Below are positions 53,281-61,947 of a DNA stretch of 64,000 nucleotides, in pieces. Within the stretch, counting starts at the first letter, position 1; each line of letters opens with the position of its first letter. The notes beneath the pieces are model-generated. The model was not told the origin of the DNA. It saw only the letters and a list, made by a program, of their open reading frames with translations, and searched no databases. Source of the stretch: Flavobacterium sp. LHD-85 (lineage in GTDB: Bacteria; Bacteroidota; Bacteroidia; Flavobacteriales; Flavobacteriaceae); NCBI RefSeq assembly GCF_030929595.1, contig NZ_JAVFVR010000001.1, positions 310,001 to 374,000 of the forward strand. Direction: 5' to 3'. Position numbers and translations under genes: made by a program.

Positions 53281-54471
53281 ATGAATCATATTCTTTCGGA
53301 CAGAATCAACAACCTTGCGACATCGCAAACTTTAGCAATGGCCGCTTTGGCAAGAGAATTAAAAGCACAAGGAAAAGACATTATCAGCTTAAGTTTAGGG
53401 GAACCTGACTTCAACACACCAGACTTCATTAAAGAAGCAGTAATAAAAGCAGTAAACGAAAATTATAGCACTTATTCTCCAGTAGAAGGTTACTTAGAAT
53501 TAAGAGAAGCAATTTGCAGAAAATTCAAAAGAGACAATAATTTAGAGTACAAACCAACTCAAATCGTAGTTTCTACAGGAGCAAAACAATCATTATACAA
53601 CATTGCACAAGTAATGTTAAACGAGGGTGACGAAGTTATTTTACCAGCACCTTACTGGGTTTCTTATTTCGAAATCGTAAAACTTTCTGGCGGAGTTCCA
53701 GTTGAAGTTCCAACTTCAGTTGAAACAGATTTCAAAATGACACCAGAGCAATTAGAAGCGGCAATCACACCAAAAACAAAAATGATGTGGTTCTCTTCTC
53801 CATGTAATCCTTCAGGATCTGTTTACAGCAGAGAAGAATTAACAGCATTAGCAAAAGTTCTAGAAAAACACCCAAATATTTATGTAGTTTCAGATGAAAT
53901 TTATGAGCACATCAATTTCTCGGGAACTTTCTGCAGCATTGGTTCAATCCCAGGAATGTTAGAAAAAACAATCACTGTAAACGGAGTTGCAAAAGCATTT
54001 GCTATGACAGGATACAGAATTGGTTATATCGGAGCTCCTGAATTTATTGCAAAAGCATGTACAAAAATTCAAGGACAAGTAACTTCTGGAGCAAATTCTG
54101 TGGCTCAACGCGCTACAATCACTGCAGTAGATGCTGATCCAAGCGTTTTAAACCACATGGTTGAGGCTTTCCACGGACGTAGAGATTTAGTGGTTGGATT
54201 ATTAAAAGAAATTCCTGGAGTAAAAATCAACGTTCCAGAAGGTGCATTCTATGTATTCCCAGACGTTTCATCTTTCTTCGGAAAAACTTTAAAAGGACAC
54301 GAAATTAAAGATGCAAATGACGTTTCTATGTATCTTTTAGCTGAAGCTAATGTTGCAACAGTAACTGGAGACGCTTTCGGAAATCCAAACTGTATTCGTT
54401 TCTCTTATGCAACAAGCAACGATATTTTAAAAGAAGCATTACGCAGAATCAAAGAAGCTTTGACTGCATAA
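53281..54471 (+). CDS. Aspartate/aromatic-type PLP aminotransferase (fold type I)
   Basis: 396 residues. PLP Lys is K238 in GVAKAFAMTGYRIGY; D205 in VSDEIYEH and N176 in SPCNPSGSVY contact the cofactor; RFSYATS holds the C-terminal Arg that binds the substrate carboxylate. The sequence follows the bacterial Ib aspartate aminotransferases (about 390-400 residues). Substrate could be aspartate or prephenate; the call stops at the family. Ends at a hairpin terminator. Confidence 0.93.
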   Translation: MNHILSDRINNLATSQTLAMAALARELKAQGKDIISLSLGEPDFNTPDFIKEAVIKAVNENYSTYSPVEGYLELREAICRKFKRDNNLEYKPTQIVVSTGAKQSLYNIAQVMLNEGDEVILPAPYWVSYFEIVKLSGGVPVEVPTSVETDFKMTPEQLEAAITPKTKMMWFSSPCNPSGSVYSREELTALAKVLEKHPNIYVVSDEIYEHINFSGTFCSIGSIPGMLEKTITVNGVAKAFAMTGYRIGYIGAPEFIAKACTKIQGQVTSGANSVAQRATITAVDADPSVLNHMVEAFHGRRDLVVGLLKEIPGVKINVPEGAFYVFPDVSSFFGKTLKGHEIKDANDVSMYLLAEANVATVTGDAFGNPNCIRFSYATSNDILKEALRRIKEALTA

Positions 54472-54490
54472 AAATATTCGAAAGTTTATT

Positions 54491-54546
54491 AAAACGGCTT
54501 AAGGTTCAAAAGTTTCATCACTTTTATACTTTAAGCTGTTTTTTTT
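54491..54546 (+). terminator. Terminator after the aminotransferase gene
   Basis: AAAACGGCTTAA (54491-54502) pairs with TTAAGCTGTTTT (54531-54542), one G-U, followed by TTTT. Confidence 0.85.
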
Positions 54547-54555
54547 ATGAAGTTA

Positions 54556-54662
54556 TTTTGGGCATGAGCCTGTCCCGATAGCTATCGGGAGGCTATCAGC
54601 TACAAGTCCTCGCACTTCCTTCGTCAGGCTGTGGGCTTTCCACTTCTATCCCTCACGCAAAC
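54556..54662. repeat. Dispersed repeat (GCTACAAGTCCTCGC family), copy 1
   Basis: 54591-54662 matches 57656-57727 at 69 of 72 positions (GGCTATC through GCAAAC). Copy 1 is preceded by the 18-bp perfect palindrome TCCCGATAGCTATCGGGA (54573-54590), while copy 2 has TCCCTCCGGGTCGG there. Both copies begin with GGGCRTG and follow a terminator, at the end of a gene. Non-coding in my view. Confidence 0.85.
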
Positions 54663-54707
54663 CGTAAACGAGAAAAATTCGTTTTCAAAAGAAAACAATA
54701 TCTGGTT

Positions 54708-54837
54708 CAATTGCCTCCCGCTTCAGCTGGAGGTTATAATTAAACTTCTATATAGGCTTTAGCCAAACTATGCATTCGGCTAAAGCCACTTACTTGATTC
54801 ATTTTACTTCCTCCAGCTAAAGCTGGAGGCAATTGAA
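54708..54837. repeat. Nested inverted repeat, copy 2 (CCTCCAGCTAAAGCTGGAGG family)
   Basis: TTCAATTGCC...GCTTCAGCTGGAGG (54706-54733) faces CCTCCAGCTAAAGCTGGAGG CAATTGAA (54810-54837); inside, GGCTTTAGCC (54764-54773) pairs with GGCTAAAGCC (54778-54787). Compared with copy 1 at 27461-27600, one outer base pair has switched from G-C to C-G while remaining paired. Confidence 0.85.
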
Positions 54838-54959
54838 ACAAAAAACAGTTTCAAAATTCCCATTCTACAATATTATAAAACCACGATTGTAATTCTGTAA
54901 AACAAAGCACTTAATAAATTGCAAACTTTGTAACATATTAATTTCAAAAATTATATGTC
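54838..54959. other. Leader region of the PA2169-type gene
   Basis: AT-rich, no hairpin or exact TAnnTTTG. CAAACTTTGTAAC (54922-54934) is the nearest -7-like sequence. Confidence 0.4.
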
Positions 54960-55415
54960 ATGATACATACGGAAGAAACCACACATGAAACCATTAAAAC
55001 TCTTGAAGGATTAATTTCAATTCTTGAAGATGGAAAACTAGGATATACAGATGCAGCCGAACATGTAGAAAATCCAGCCATGAAAACCGACTTTCTTGAA
55101 TATGCCCGCGAGCGAGCCTTATTTATTATAGAACTGCAAAATCTAATCAACAAACTAGGAAAATCTACAGACACTTCTGGTGGTGGACCGCTTGGAGCCC
55201 TACACCGCGCTTGGATTGATATTAAATCGGCATTTACTGGCGGCGACACAGAATCTATTATAAATGCTTGTATTACAGGTGAAGAAGCTGCTGTTGAAAA
55301 ATACAAAAAAGCACTCGAAGAAAATCATTTAGAACACGATCAAGTGTATATCATTTCAAAACAATTAAACAGTATTCAAAATACTTTATCACAAATTAAA
55401 ATGAGAGCAAATTAA
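54960..55415 (+). CDS. PA2169-type four-helix-bundle protein (DUF2383)
   Basis: 151 residues, all helical, of the ferritin-like DUF2383 family: LEGLISILEDGKLGYTDAAEHV near the N-terminus, and HRAWIDIKSAFTGGDTESIINACITGEEAAVEKYKKALEE. No signal peptide. Function is not established; similar proteins appear under stress conditions in other bacteria. It lies just downstream of two dispersed repeats and has its own terminator with a UUCG loop. Confidence 0.88.
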   Translation: MIHTEETTHETIKTLEGLISILEDGKLGYTDAAEHVENPAMKTDFLEYARERALFIIELQNLINKLGKSTDTSGGGPLGALHRAWIDIKSAFTGGDTESIINACITGEEAAVEKYKKALEENHLEHDQVYIISKQLNSIQNTLSQIKMRAN

Positions 55416-55440
55416 TCGATCGATTCATGCTTTTTTTTTG

Positions 55441-55475
55441 AAAACTGCTCGGTCTTCGGATCGGGTGGTTTTTTT
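55441..55475 (+). terminator. UUCG-tetraloop terminator
   Basis: AAAACTGCTCG (55441-55451) pairs with CGGGTGGTTTT (55462-55472) using several G-U pairs; the apex is TC-TTCG-GA, a C(UUCG)G-type loop. TTTTT follows. Confidence 0.88.
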
Positions 55476-55496
55476 GTTTGAAAGATTAGCACAAAA

Positions 55497-55522
55497 CCAT
55501 TTTCCTGGCGTCAGGAAAATGG
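55497..55522. repeat. Perfect 11-bp hairpin without T-tail
   Basis: CCATTTTCCTG (55497-55507), loop GCGT, CAGGAAAATGG (55512-55522). Perfect complementarity, no poly-T after it on the plus strand; 170 bp upstream of the U32 gene. Confidence 0.7.
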
Positions 55523-55692
55523 CAAACCAATTATAGTATAATTAAACCAGAATTAACAACTATCGCTTATCATCATTCCATATTAAGTTAACAATTTCAA
55601 AAAAATCGCTTCATCACTAGCAAACTCAAATAATTTATTAGACCTTTGCACACTTTTTTTCGGGAATACCACAAAAGTCTAAAGTTTTAGAA

Positions 55693-57561
55693 ATGAAGAA
55701 GAAAATCGAAATATTAGCTCCTGCTAGAGATTTAATTGGAGGAATCGCTGCCATAAATAGTGGTGGCGATGCTGTATATATTGGTGCACCACAATTTGGA
55801 GCACGTTCTAATGCCAACAACTCTATTGAAGATGTTGCTGAACTCGTAAAATACGCGCACTTATTTAACGCACAGGTTTTTGTAGTTATGAATACCATTT
55901 TGTACGACAATGAATTAGAAACTTGTCGTGCTATGATTTGGGAACTATACGATATTGGCGTAGATGCTTTGATTATCCAAGACATGGCGATTATGGAAAT
56001 GGACTTGCCTCCTATCGTACTTCACGCCAGTACACAAGCCAATAATCGTGATGCCGATAAAATTAAATTCTTAAAAGACGCTGGTATTAAACGTGTAGTT
56101 TTAGCACGTGAATTAAACCTGCATCAAATTAAAACAATATACGACGAAGCTGATGTTGAATTAGAGTTTTTCGTAACTGGAGCTTTATGTGTTTCATTTA
56201 GCGGAAACTGTTATATGAGCGTCGCTAACGGAGAACGTAGCGCCAACCGTGGTTCTTGTGCACAAAACTGCCGTTTACCTTATAACTTAATCGACGGAAA
56301 CGGAGATACTTTAATCAGAAACAGCCACTTGCTTTCGATTAAAGATTTAGACGTTTCAGATCAGATTCCAAATTTAATTGAAGCGGGAATCGTTTCTTTC
56401 AAAATTGAAGGAAGATTAAAAGACGTTGCTTATGTTAAAAACAACGTATCTTATCTACGTCAAAAATTAGACAGCTATCTAGAAGGAAGCGATAAATACA
56501 TCAAAGCTTCTTCTGGAAAATGCACCTATACTTTCGATTCTACTTTAAGCAGAACTTTCAATCGTGGTTATACTGATTATTTCGTAAACGAAAGACACAG
56601 CTCAATTGGTTCTTGGGAAAGCCCAAAATCAAAAGGTCAATATATCGGTAAATTAATTAGAACTGTTGGAAACGCTTACGAAATCGAAAACGGCGAATTA
56701 TTAAACAACGGTGACGGACTTTGTTTCATCAACGAAAATAACGAAGCTGACGGAATCTACGTAAACAAAGCCGAAAACGGAAAAGTTTATCCAAACGTTT
56801 TAAAAGAAATCAAAGACGGAACTTTCATCTATAGAAATAACGACGCCGCTTTCATCAAAATTGTAGAGAGAGAAGACAGTGCGATCCGTAAAATCGGAAC
56901 TACTTTATTACTTACCGAAAACGAGAACGGTTTTGAGTTAATCGCAACCGACGAAGACGGAAACGTAAGTACAGTAAAATTAGAGCATCCGAAAGAAAAA
57001 ACGAAAACAGGCGAATCAATCGAAGAAAACATCAAAGTTCAATTGGCAAAAACAGGTTTTACACCTTACAGCGCCGATGAAATCAATGTTATGTTCTCTG
57101 AGAACTGGTTCCTTCCTATTTCAAAAATCAACGAAATGAGAAGAAATGTTTTCGAACAATTATCAGAAATTCGTTTGGCAAATTACGTTCGTGAAGAGCA
57201 CCAATTAGTTAAAACATCACATCCATATCCAGAAACCAAATTGGATTTCATGTACAATGTTTCGAACAAAACCGCTCGTAAATTCTACGAACGTCACGGT
57301 GTTACTGAAATCGAAAAAGCTTTCGAATTGCAATGGGATCCAGGAAAATCTCGTGTAATGACAACCAAATATTGCATTAAATACGAATTGAAAAAATGCC
57401 CGATTCACCAAAAAGATATAGTGGGCGTTAAAGTAAAAGAACCTTTAGTTTTAAAACAGGGCGAATTGGAATACAAACTAAAATTCAACTGCAAACCCTG
57501 CGAAATGGAAATCTGGGAAAAAGATGCCGAATTTGAAATTGAAGAAGATCATTTTCACTAA
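55693..57561 (+). CDS. U32-family peptidase-like RNA hydroxylation protein
   Basis: 622 residues. The U32 domain (1-330) has AGGDAVYIGAPQFGARSNANN and the Cys-rich GNCYMSVANGERSANRGSCAQNCRLPYN; the C-terminal half adds CPIHQKD and CNPC-like CKPCEMEIW. E. coli homologues RlhA (23S rRNA C2501 hydroxylation) and TrhP (tRNA U34) carry the same signature; the length and the extra C-terminal domain fit RlhA better. Despite the family name, peptidase activity is unlikely. Substrate RNA is inference. Confidence 0.88.
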   Translation: MKKKIEILAPARDLIGGIAAINSGGDAVYIGAPQFGARSNANNSIEDVAELVKYAHLFNAQVFVVMNTILYDNELETCRAMIWELYDIGVDALIIQDMAIMEMDLPPIVLHASTQANNRDADKIKFLKDAGIKRVVLARELNLHQIKTIYDEADVELEFFVTGALCVSFSGNCYMSVANGERSANRGSCAQNCRLPYNLIDGNGDTLIRNSHLLSIKDLDVSDQIPNLIEAGIVSFKIEGRLKDVAYVKNNVSYLRQKLDSYLEGSDKYIKASSGKCTYTFDSTLSRTFNRGYTDYFVNERHSSIGSWESPKSKGQYIGKLIRTVGNAYEIENGELLNNGDGLCFINENNEADGIYVNKAENGKVYPNVLKEIKDGTFIYRNNDAAFIKIVEREDSAIRKIGTTLLLTENENGFELIATDEDGNVSTVKLEHPKEKTKTGESIEENIKVQLAKTGFTPYSADEINVMFSENWFLPISKINEMRRNVFEQLSEIRLANYVREEHQLVKTSHPYPETKLDFMYNVSNKTARKFYERHGVTEIEKAFELQWDPGKSRVMTTKYCIKYELKKCPIHQKDIVGVKVKEPLVLKQGELEYKLKFNCKPCEMEIWEKDAEFEIEEDHFH

Positions 57562-57587
57562 AAAAGTTTAAGCGCAAAGAATTACGC

Positions 57588-57633
57588 AAAGGTTCGCAAA
57601 GATTATTTTAAAATCTTTGCGAACCTTTTTATT
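57588..57633 (+). terminator. Terminator after the U32 gene
   Basis: AAAGGTTCGCAAAGATT (57588-57604) is perfectly complementary to 57612-57628, 17 bp, followed by TTATTTT. The word GCAAAG also marks other repeats in the window. Confidence 0.85.
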
Positions 57634-57727
57634 TTGGGCGTGTCCCTCCGGGTCGGGCTATCGGCTACAAGTCCTCGCACTTCCTTCGTCAGGCTCCGGG
57701 CTTTCCACTTCTATCCCTCACGCAAAC
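57634..57727. repeat. Dispersed repeat (GCTACAAGTCCTCGC family), copy 2
   Basis: Near-identical to 54591-54662 over 72 bp with three differences, including two adjacent bases (GT versus CC) in one block. Two short overlapping reading frames through it (57617-57840) are not credible genes. Confidence 0.85.
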
Positions 57728-57767
57728 GGTTTTATAAGAGAGTTTTCGTTTTTCCAGTATTCATATA

Positions 57768-57886
57768 CACACAATCTTGTCATTTCGAGGAACGAGAAAT
57801 CTTCGCAAGTAACTCCGTTCCAATAAGCCAATCTTTATAGAGCTACTCGTGGAGATTTCTCGTTCCTCGAAATGACAAACTGTGTG
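57768..57886. repeat. Foldback repeat, TTGTCATTTCGAGGAACGAG family
   Basis: CACACAATCTTGTCATTTCG... (57768-57812) faces AGATTTCTCGTTCCTCGAAA...GTGTG (57853-57886). The central 24-bp of each arm, TGTCATTTCGAGGAACGAGA and on, is perfectly complementary. The loop is about 40 nt. From memory such CATTTCGA elements are frequent in Flavobacteriia, but only one copy is in this window. Confidence 0.85.
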
Positions 57887-58091
57887 GTTACTTTGTCTTA
57901 AAACTAAAATCTAGTACAAAATTAAATCTCCTGAATCTGCAAAATCTGCGTAAAAAATTCTCTGCGCCTTTTTTTAACTTTAAAACAAAAACTTAGCGCT
58001 CTTTGCGTTCCCGATAGCTATCGGGATTGCGAACTTTGCGGTTAAAAGCTTTTTCCCTACATTTACTACTCAAACAATACACTACTCCAAA
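57887..58091. other. Region upstream of purT with an inserted-looking palindrome
   Basis: Repetitive short words (CTGCAAAATCTGCG, CTCTTTGCG, GCGAACTTTGCGG). TCCCGATAGCTATCGGGA (58009-58026), also present at 54573-54590, is bracketed by TTGCG (58003-58007) and TTGCG (58027-58031). No promoter with both elements was found. Confidence 0.7.
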
Positions 58092-59252
58092 ATGAAAATA
58101 CTACTCCTCGGTTCAGGCGAATTGGGTAAAGAATTTGTTATTGCCGCACAACGAATCGGACAAACCATAATTGCAGTTGATAGTTACGAAAACGCACCAG
58201 CAATGCAAGTCGCACACGGCTTTGAAGTAATCAATATGCTCGACGGCGAAGCACTTGACCGAATCGTAGCCAAACACCAACCTGATTTTATTGTTCCCGA
58301 AATAGAAGCCATTCGTACTGAACGTTTTTACGATTACGAAAAACAAGGAATTACCGTAGTTCCTTCAGCGAAAGCGGCCAACTTCACCATGAATCGTAAA
58401 GCTATTCGTGATTTAGCCGCAAAAGAACTTGGTTTGAGAACTGCAAAATACGAATACGCAACATCTGCAGAAGAACTTCAAAAAGCGGTTCAGGCAGTTG
58501 GAATTCCATGCGTAGTAAAACCTTTAATGTCTTCGTCTGGAAAAGGGCAATCGACTATCAAAACAGAAAATGATATCGAAAAAGCGTGGCAATATGCCGT
58601 TGCAGGTTCGCGTGGTGATGTTATCGAAGTTATTGTAGAAGCTTTTGTAAATTTCCATTCTGAAATTACACTTTTAACGATTACTCAAAATAACAATCCA
58701 ACTTTGTTTTGCGCTCCAATTGGACACAGACAAGAACGTGGCGATTATCAGGAAAGCTGGCAGCCTGCTTTGGTTTCAGAAAAAGATTTGTATGAAGCTC
58801 AAGATATGGCCGAAAAAATTACTGAAGCACTTGGCGGTGCTGGACTTTTTGGCGTTGAATTTTTCCTAACAAATGAAGGCGTTTATTTCTCTGAACTTTC
58901 TCCTCGTCCTCATGATACCGGAATGGTAACTTTGGCTGGAACTCAGAATTTCAACGAATTCGAATTACATTTAAGAGCCATTTTAAGTCTTCCAATTTTC
59001 GAAATTACTTTAGAAAAAGCTGGAGCAAGTGCTGTAATTTTGGCATCAGAAGATTCTGCAAACCCAACTTTTACTGGAATCGAAAAAGTAGCCGCTTTAC
59101 CAAAAACCGATTTCAGAATTTTCGGAAAACCGACATCAAGACCTTACCGCAGAATGGGAGTTGTTTTAAGCCATGATACACTTTCGACTCCAATTAACGA
59201 AGTAACAGAACGCGCCAAAGAAACAACAAAATTAATAATTGTAAATTCGTAG
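58092..59252 (+). CDS. purT: Formate-dependent phosphoribosylglycinamide formyltransferase
   Basis: ATP-grasp enzyme of purine synthesis that uses formate rather than formyl-tetrahydrofolate. The 386 residues begin [14 protein letters not shown], with the grasp domain motifs [31 protein letters not shown] and [29 protein letters not shown]. coli PurT has 392. Cytoplasmic. It stands alone behind the repeat-rich gap. Confidence 0.95.
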   Translation: MKILLLGSGELGKEFVIAAQRIGQTIIAVDSYENAPAMQVAHGFEVINMLDGEALDRIVAKHQPDFIVPEIEAIRTERFYDYEKQGITVVPSAKAANFTMNRKAIRDLAAKELGLRTAKYEYATSAEELQKAVQAVGIPCVVKPLMSSSGKGQSTIKTENDIEKAWQYAVAGSRGDVIEVIVEAFVNFHSEITLLTITQNNNPTLFCAPIGHRQERGDYQESWQPALVSEKDLYEAQDMAEKITEALGGAGLFGVEFFLTNEGVYFSELSPRPHDTGMVTLAGTQNFNEFELHLRAILSLPIFEITLEKAGASAVILASEDSANPTFTGIEKVAALPKTDFRIFGKPTSRPYRRMGVVLSHDTLSTPINEVTERAKETTKLIIVNS

Positions 59253-59274
59253 AATTAAATTAAAAATTTTCTTT

Positions 59275-59405
59275 AACACATAGAAACATAGATTTTAATT
59301 CTAATAAAAAAGGGAAAAGAAAAAACAAGTTTTCACACATAGCTATGTGCATTGAAACAAGTGAAACGCCTTTATATACAAAGCAGAACTATGATTCTAT
59401 GTGTT
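59275..59405. repeat. ACACATAG inverted repeat with CACATAGCTATGTG palindrome
   Basis: ACACATAGAAACATAG (59276-) is mirrored by CTATGATTCTATGTGT (to 59404). Between them CACATAGCTATGTG (59336-59349) is a perfect 14-bp palindrome. It separates purT from the DUF6370 gene; no -7 box with a TTG was found in it. Confidence 0.7.
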
Positions 59406-59442
59406 TACATACACACAACAAATTAACTATAAATTCTTAACT

Positions 59443-59763
59443 ATGAAAAATATACTTTTAGCGACTTTCCTTTTTATTGGAATCGCAGTACAAGCGCAAG
59501 ACAAAAAGAAATTTGACAAACCAACAGTCGTTGAAGCTTCATGCGGAGAATGTCAATTTGGAATGAAAGGCAAAAGCTGTGATCTTGCCGTTCGTATTGA
59601 TGGAAAATCATATTTCGTTGACGGAACAACAATTCACGATCACGGTGATGCTCACGCTGAAAAAGGTTTCTGCAACGCAATCAGCAAGGCTTTAGTTACG
59701 GGAGAGATCAAAGGAGACAGATTCAAAGCAACTTCATTTACTTTAATCGACGATAAAAAATAA
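59443..59763 (+). CDS. DUF6370-family small secreted protein
   Basis: 106 residues from the ATG at 59443 (signal peptide MKNILLATFLFIGIAVQAQD); an earlier start at 59401 uses GTG and would spoil the signal. The mature protein shows CGECQFGMKGKSCDLAV, with a CxxC and a third Cys, followed by HDHGDAHAEKGFC, a His-rich segment. Metal binding is suggested by these residues but not proven. Its TAA shares one base with the ATG of the Crp/Fnr-type gene (TAATG), so the pair is one unit. Confidence 0.8.
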   Translation: MKNILLATFLFIGIAVQAQDKKKFDKPTVVEASCGECQFGMKGKSCDLAVRIDGKSYFVDGTTIHDHGDAHAEKGFCNAISKALVTGEIKGDRFKATSFTLIDDKK

Positions 59764-60338
59764 TGGCATTAATTCTAGAAAATATTGCTAAACACGTTTC
59801 TCTGACACCAGAAGAACAAGCGCTTTTTTTATCCAAACTCGAAACCAACACTTACAAAGCCAAAACGGTTTTATTAAACGCTGGTGAAGTCTGCAAACAT
59901 TCCTATTTTGTAAATTCAGGTATTTTAAGAAGTTTCAACATCAACGATAATATTGTAGAACATGTACTTTCTTTTGCTTGCGAAGGCTGGTGGATGAGTG
60001 ATATGTACAGTTATTTTTCGCAAAAACCAGGACAACTTTTTATTGAAGTTTTAGAAGAAGCTGAAGTGGTTTCTTTATCCAAAGAAAATCAGGAGCAATT
60101 GTATCTTGAAATTCCGAAACTGGAACGTTTTTTCAGAATCTTAATTGAAAACTCTTTAGTAGCAAATCAGCAACGATTAATGGACAACTTGAGTTTGCCT
60201 GCGGAAGAGCGTTTTGAAAAATTTACTAAAAAATACGGAACATTGGTTCACAAAGTTCCTCAAAAACAAATCGCTTCTTTCATTGGGGTAACACCAGAAT
60301 TCTTTAGCAAAATGAAAGCTCGTCTTTTAAAGAAATAA
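59763..60338 (+). CDS. Crp/Fnr-family regulator
   Basis: 191 residues. A cyclic-nucleotide-binding-type beta barrel occupies about residues 15-115 (VLLNAGEVCKHSYFVNSGILRSF), followed by the dimerisation helix and a C-terminal segment QKQIASFIGVTPEFFSKMKARL in which the helix-turn-helix is recognisable but short. No N-terminal Cys cluster, so not a canonical oxygen-sensing Fnr. Overlap with the DUF6370 gene suggests that protein is linked to its signal or target. Confidence 0.85.
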   Translation: MALILENIAKHVSLTPEEQALFLSKLETNTYKAKTVLLNAGEVCKHSYFVNSGILRSFNINDNIVEHVLSFACEGWWMSDMYSYFSQKPGQLFIEVLEEAEVVSLSKENQEQLYLEIPKLERFFRILIENSLVANQQRLMDNLSLPAEERFEKFTKKYGTLVHKVPQKQIASFIGVTPEFFSKMKARLLKK

Positions 60339-60347
60339 AGTTTTTTT

Positions 60348-60481
60348 GCCACAGATTTCACAGATTAAAGTGATTTTTTTTCGCCACGAATTTCACAAAT
60401 TTTCACGAATTTTATTTCAATTTAATTTGTGAAATTCGTGGCGACATTTTTTTAATCCTTTCAATCTGTGAAATCTGCGGC
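60348..60481. repeat. Two nested inverted repeats (CACGAATTTCAC family)
   Basis: Outer arms GCCACAGATTTCACAGATTAAA (60348-60369) and TTTCAATCTGTGAAATCTGCGGC (60459-60481); inner arms CGCCACGAATTTCACAAATT (60382-60401) and AATTTGTGAAATTCGTGGCG (60424-60443), perfectly complementary. The inner pair is related to the repeats at 41459-41543 and 42424-42938. Position: between the Crp/Fnr gene and aceA. Confidence 0.85.
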
Positions 60482-60482
60482 T

Positions 60483-60512
60483 AAAAAAAACACGGCTCAA
60501 AAATGAACCGTG
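60483..60512 (-). terminator. Terminator after aceA
   Basis: Minus strand CACGGTTCA and TGAGCCGTG (complements of 60504-60512 and 60491-60499) form a 9-bp stem with one G-U, followed by TTTTTTTT. Confidence 0.9.
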
Positions 60513-60521
60513 CATAGTGAA

Positions 60522-61802
60522 TTAAAATTGCTCAACCTCAGTAGAATGTTCCATTGCGGTTATAGCTGATTTTCCTAACATCACCGTATTTTGAACAGCA
60601 TCGAAATATGAAGTTCCTACGAAAGCCTGATGTTTTACGGCTCTGAATCCGTTTTTCTGCAAAGCGAATTCACGTTCCTGCAATTCAGAGTATCCTGCCA
60701 TTCCTCGTTCTTTGTAGGCTTTAGACAATTCGAACATGCTCGTATTCAAAGCGTGAAATCCTGCTAAAGTGATGAATTGAAAACTATATCCCATTGCAGC
60801 TAAATCTTCTCTGAACGTTTCCATTTCGGCAACTGATAATTTTGCTGCCCAATTGAAAGACGGAGAACAATTATACGCCAGCATTTTATCTGGGAATTCT
60901 TTTTTCATTGCTTTTGCAAACTTTCTCGCATAATCCAAATCCGGATTACTGGTTTCCATCCAAATTAAATCGGCATAAGGCGCGTAGCTTAAACCTCTAG
61001 CAATTCCTTGGTCGATTCCGTTTTTTACATAGAAGAAACCTTCCGCTGTTTTTTCTCCCGTTAGAAATTTTCTATCTCTTGGATCTGCATCGCTTGTCAA
61101 TAAATTAGCTGCATCAGCATCTGTTCTTGCCACAATTAAAGTAGAAACACCCATAACATCTGAAGCCAATCTAGCCGCAATCAATTTGTTAATGGCTTCT
61201 TGAGTTGGCACCAAAACTTTTCCGCCTAAGTGCCCACATTTTTTAGCAGAACTTAATTGATCTTCAAAATGAACTCCAGAAGCTCCGGCTTCAATCATTG
61301 ATTTCATTAGTTCGAAAGCATTTAGGTTTCCGCCAAAACCTGCTTCGGCATCGGCTACAATTGGAACTAAATAATCTTTTTTATCTTCAATATTATTTAC
61401 AGTCTGAATCTGATCGGCACGTAATAAAGCGTTGTTGATCTTTTTTACCACCATCGGAACGCTATTTACCGGATAAAGCGATTGATCAGGATACATTTCT
61501 CCCGCCAGATTTGCATCAGCAGCAACCTGCCAGCCGCTTAAGTAAATTGCTTCTAAACCCGCATCGACTTCCTGAATCGCCTGATTTCCAGTCAATGCTC
61601 CCAAACCTGCAACATAATCCTGACTTTTTAACTTTCTCCATAATTTCTCTGCACCCATTTTTGCAATAGAATGCTCTATTTTATAAGACCCTTGAAGCGT
61701 TACTACTTCACTCGCAGTGTATGGACGCTCTACTCCTTTCCATCTCGGGTTCGTAATCCAATCGTTAATCAATTCCTGAATTCTGTCTTCTGTTGTTTTC
61801 AT
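60522..61802 (-). CDS. aceA: Isocitrate lyase
   Basis: Glyoxylate shunt enzyme splitting isocitrate to succinate and glyoxylate. From the ATG complementary to 61800-61802 ([10 protein letters not shown]) it is 426 residues. The signature KKCGHLGGK has catalytic C189; [10 protein letters not shown] and NCSPSFNW are also conserved. A longer start at 61889 is rejected because the extension lies in an intergenic repeat. Ends at a good terminator. Co-expressed with aceB, 145 bp upstream on the same strand. Confidence 0.96.
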   Translation of the reverse strand: MKTTEDRIQELINDWITNPRWKGVERPYTASEVVTLQGSYKIEHSIAKMGAEKLWRKLKSQDYVAGLGALTGNQAIQEVDAGLEAIYLSGWQVAADANLAGEMYPDQSLYPVNSVPMVVKKINNALLRADQIQTVNNIEDKKDYLVPIVADAEAGFGGNLNAFELMKSMIEAGASGVHFEDQLSSAKKCGHLGGKVLVPTQEAINKLIAARLASDVMGVSTLIVARTDADAANLLTSDADPRDRKFLTGEKTAEGFFYVKNGIDQGIARGLSYAPYADLIWMETSNPDLDYARKFAKAMKKEFPDKMLAYNCSPSFNWAAKLSVAEMETFREDLAAMGYSFQFITLAGFHALNTSMFELSKAYKERGMAGYSELQEREFALQKNGFRAVKHQAFVGTSYFDAVQNTVMLGKSAITAMEHSTEVEQF

Positions 61803-61854
61803 AAATGATATAGTTAAGTTGGTTAGTAAGTAAATTAGTGTTATGTGATTTCCT

Positions 61855-61932
61855 GGAAGGTCTTTTTTTGACCTTGTAGGTATTTGCATTCTCGATCAAA
61901 ATACCTACAAGGTTTTCAAAACCTTGCAGGAA
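61855..61932. repeat. Foldback repeat in the aceB-aceA gap
   Basis: CCTTGTAGGTATTT (61872-61885) and AAATACCTACAAGG (61899-61912) are perfectly complementary. Outer TTCCTGGAAGGT (from about 61850) faces ACCTTGCAGGAA (61921-61932). It sits inside the presumed aceBA transcript, 47 bp before the aceA start. Confidence 0.8.
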
Positions 61933-61947
61933 TTCAAATCAATTCTT

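Noticed and set aside
57617..57840. Two overlapping short reading frames of 68-69 codons
   Set aside because: They run through dispersed repeats (57634-57727 and 57768-57886), in two frames at once, with no coding character, so they are treated as non-coding.
61803..61889. 29-residue N-terminal extension of isocitrate lyase
   Set aside because: It overlaps an intergenic foldback repeat and is absent from the family.
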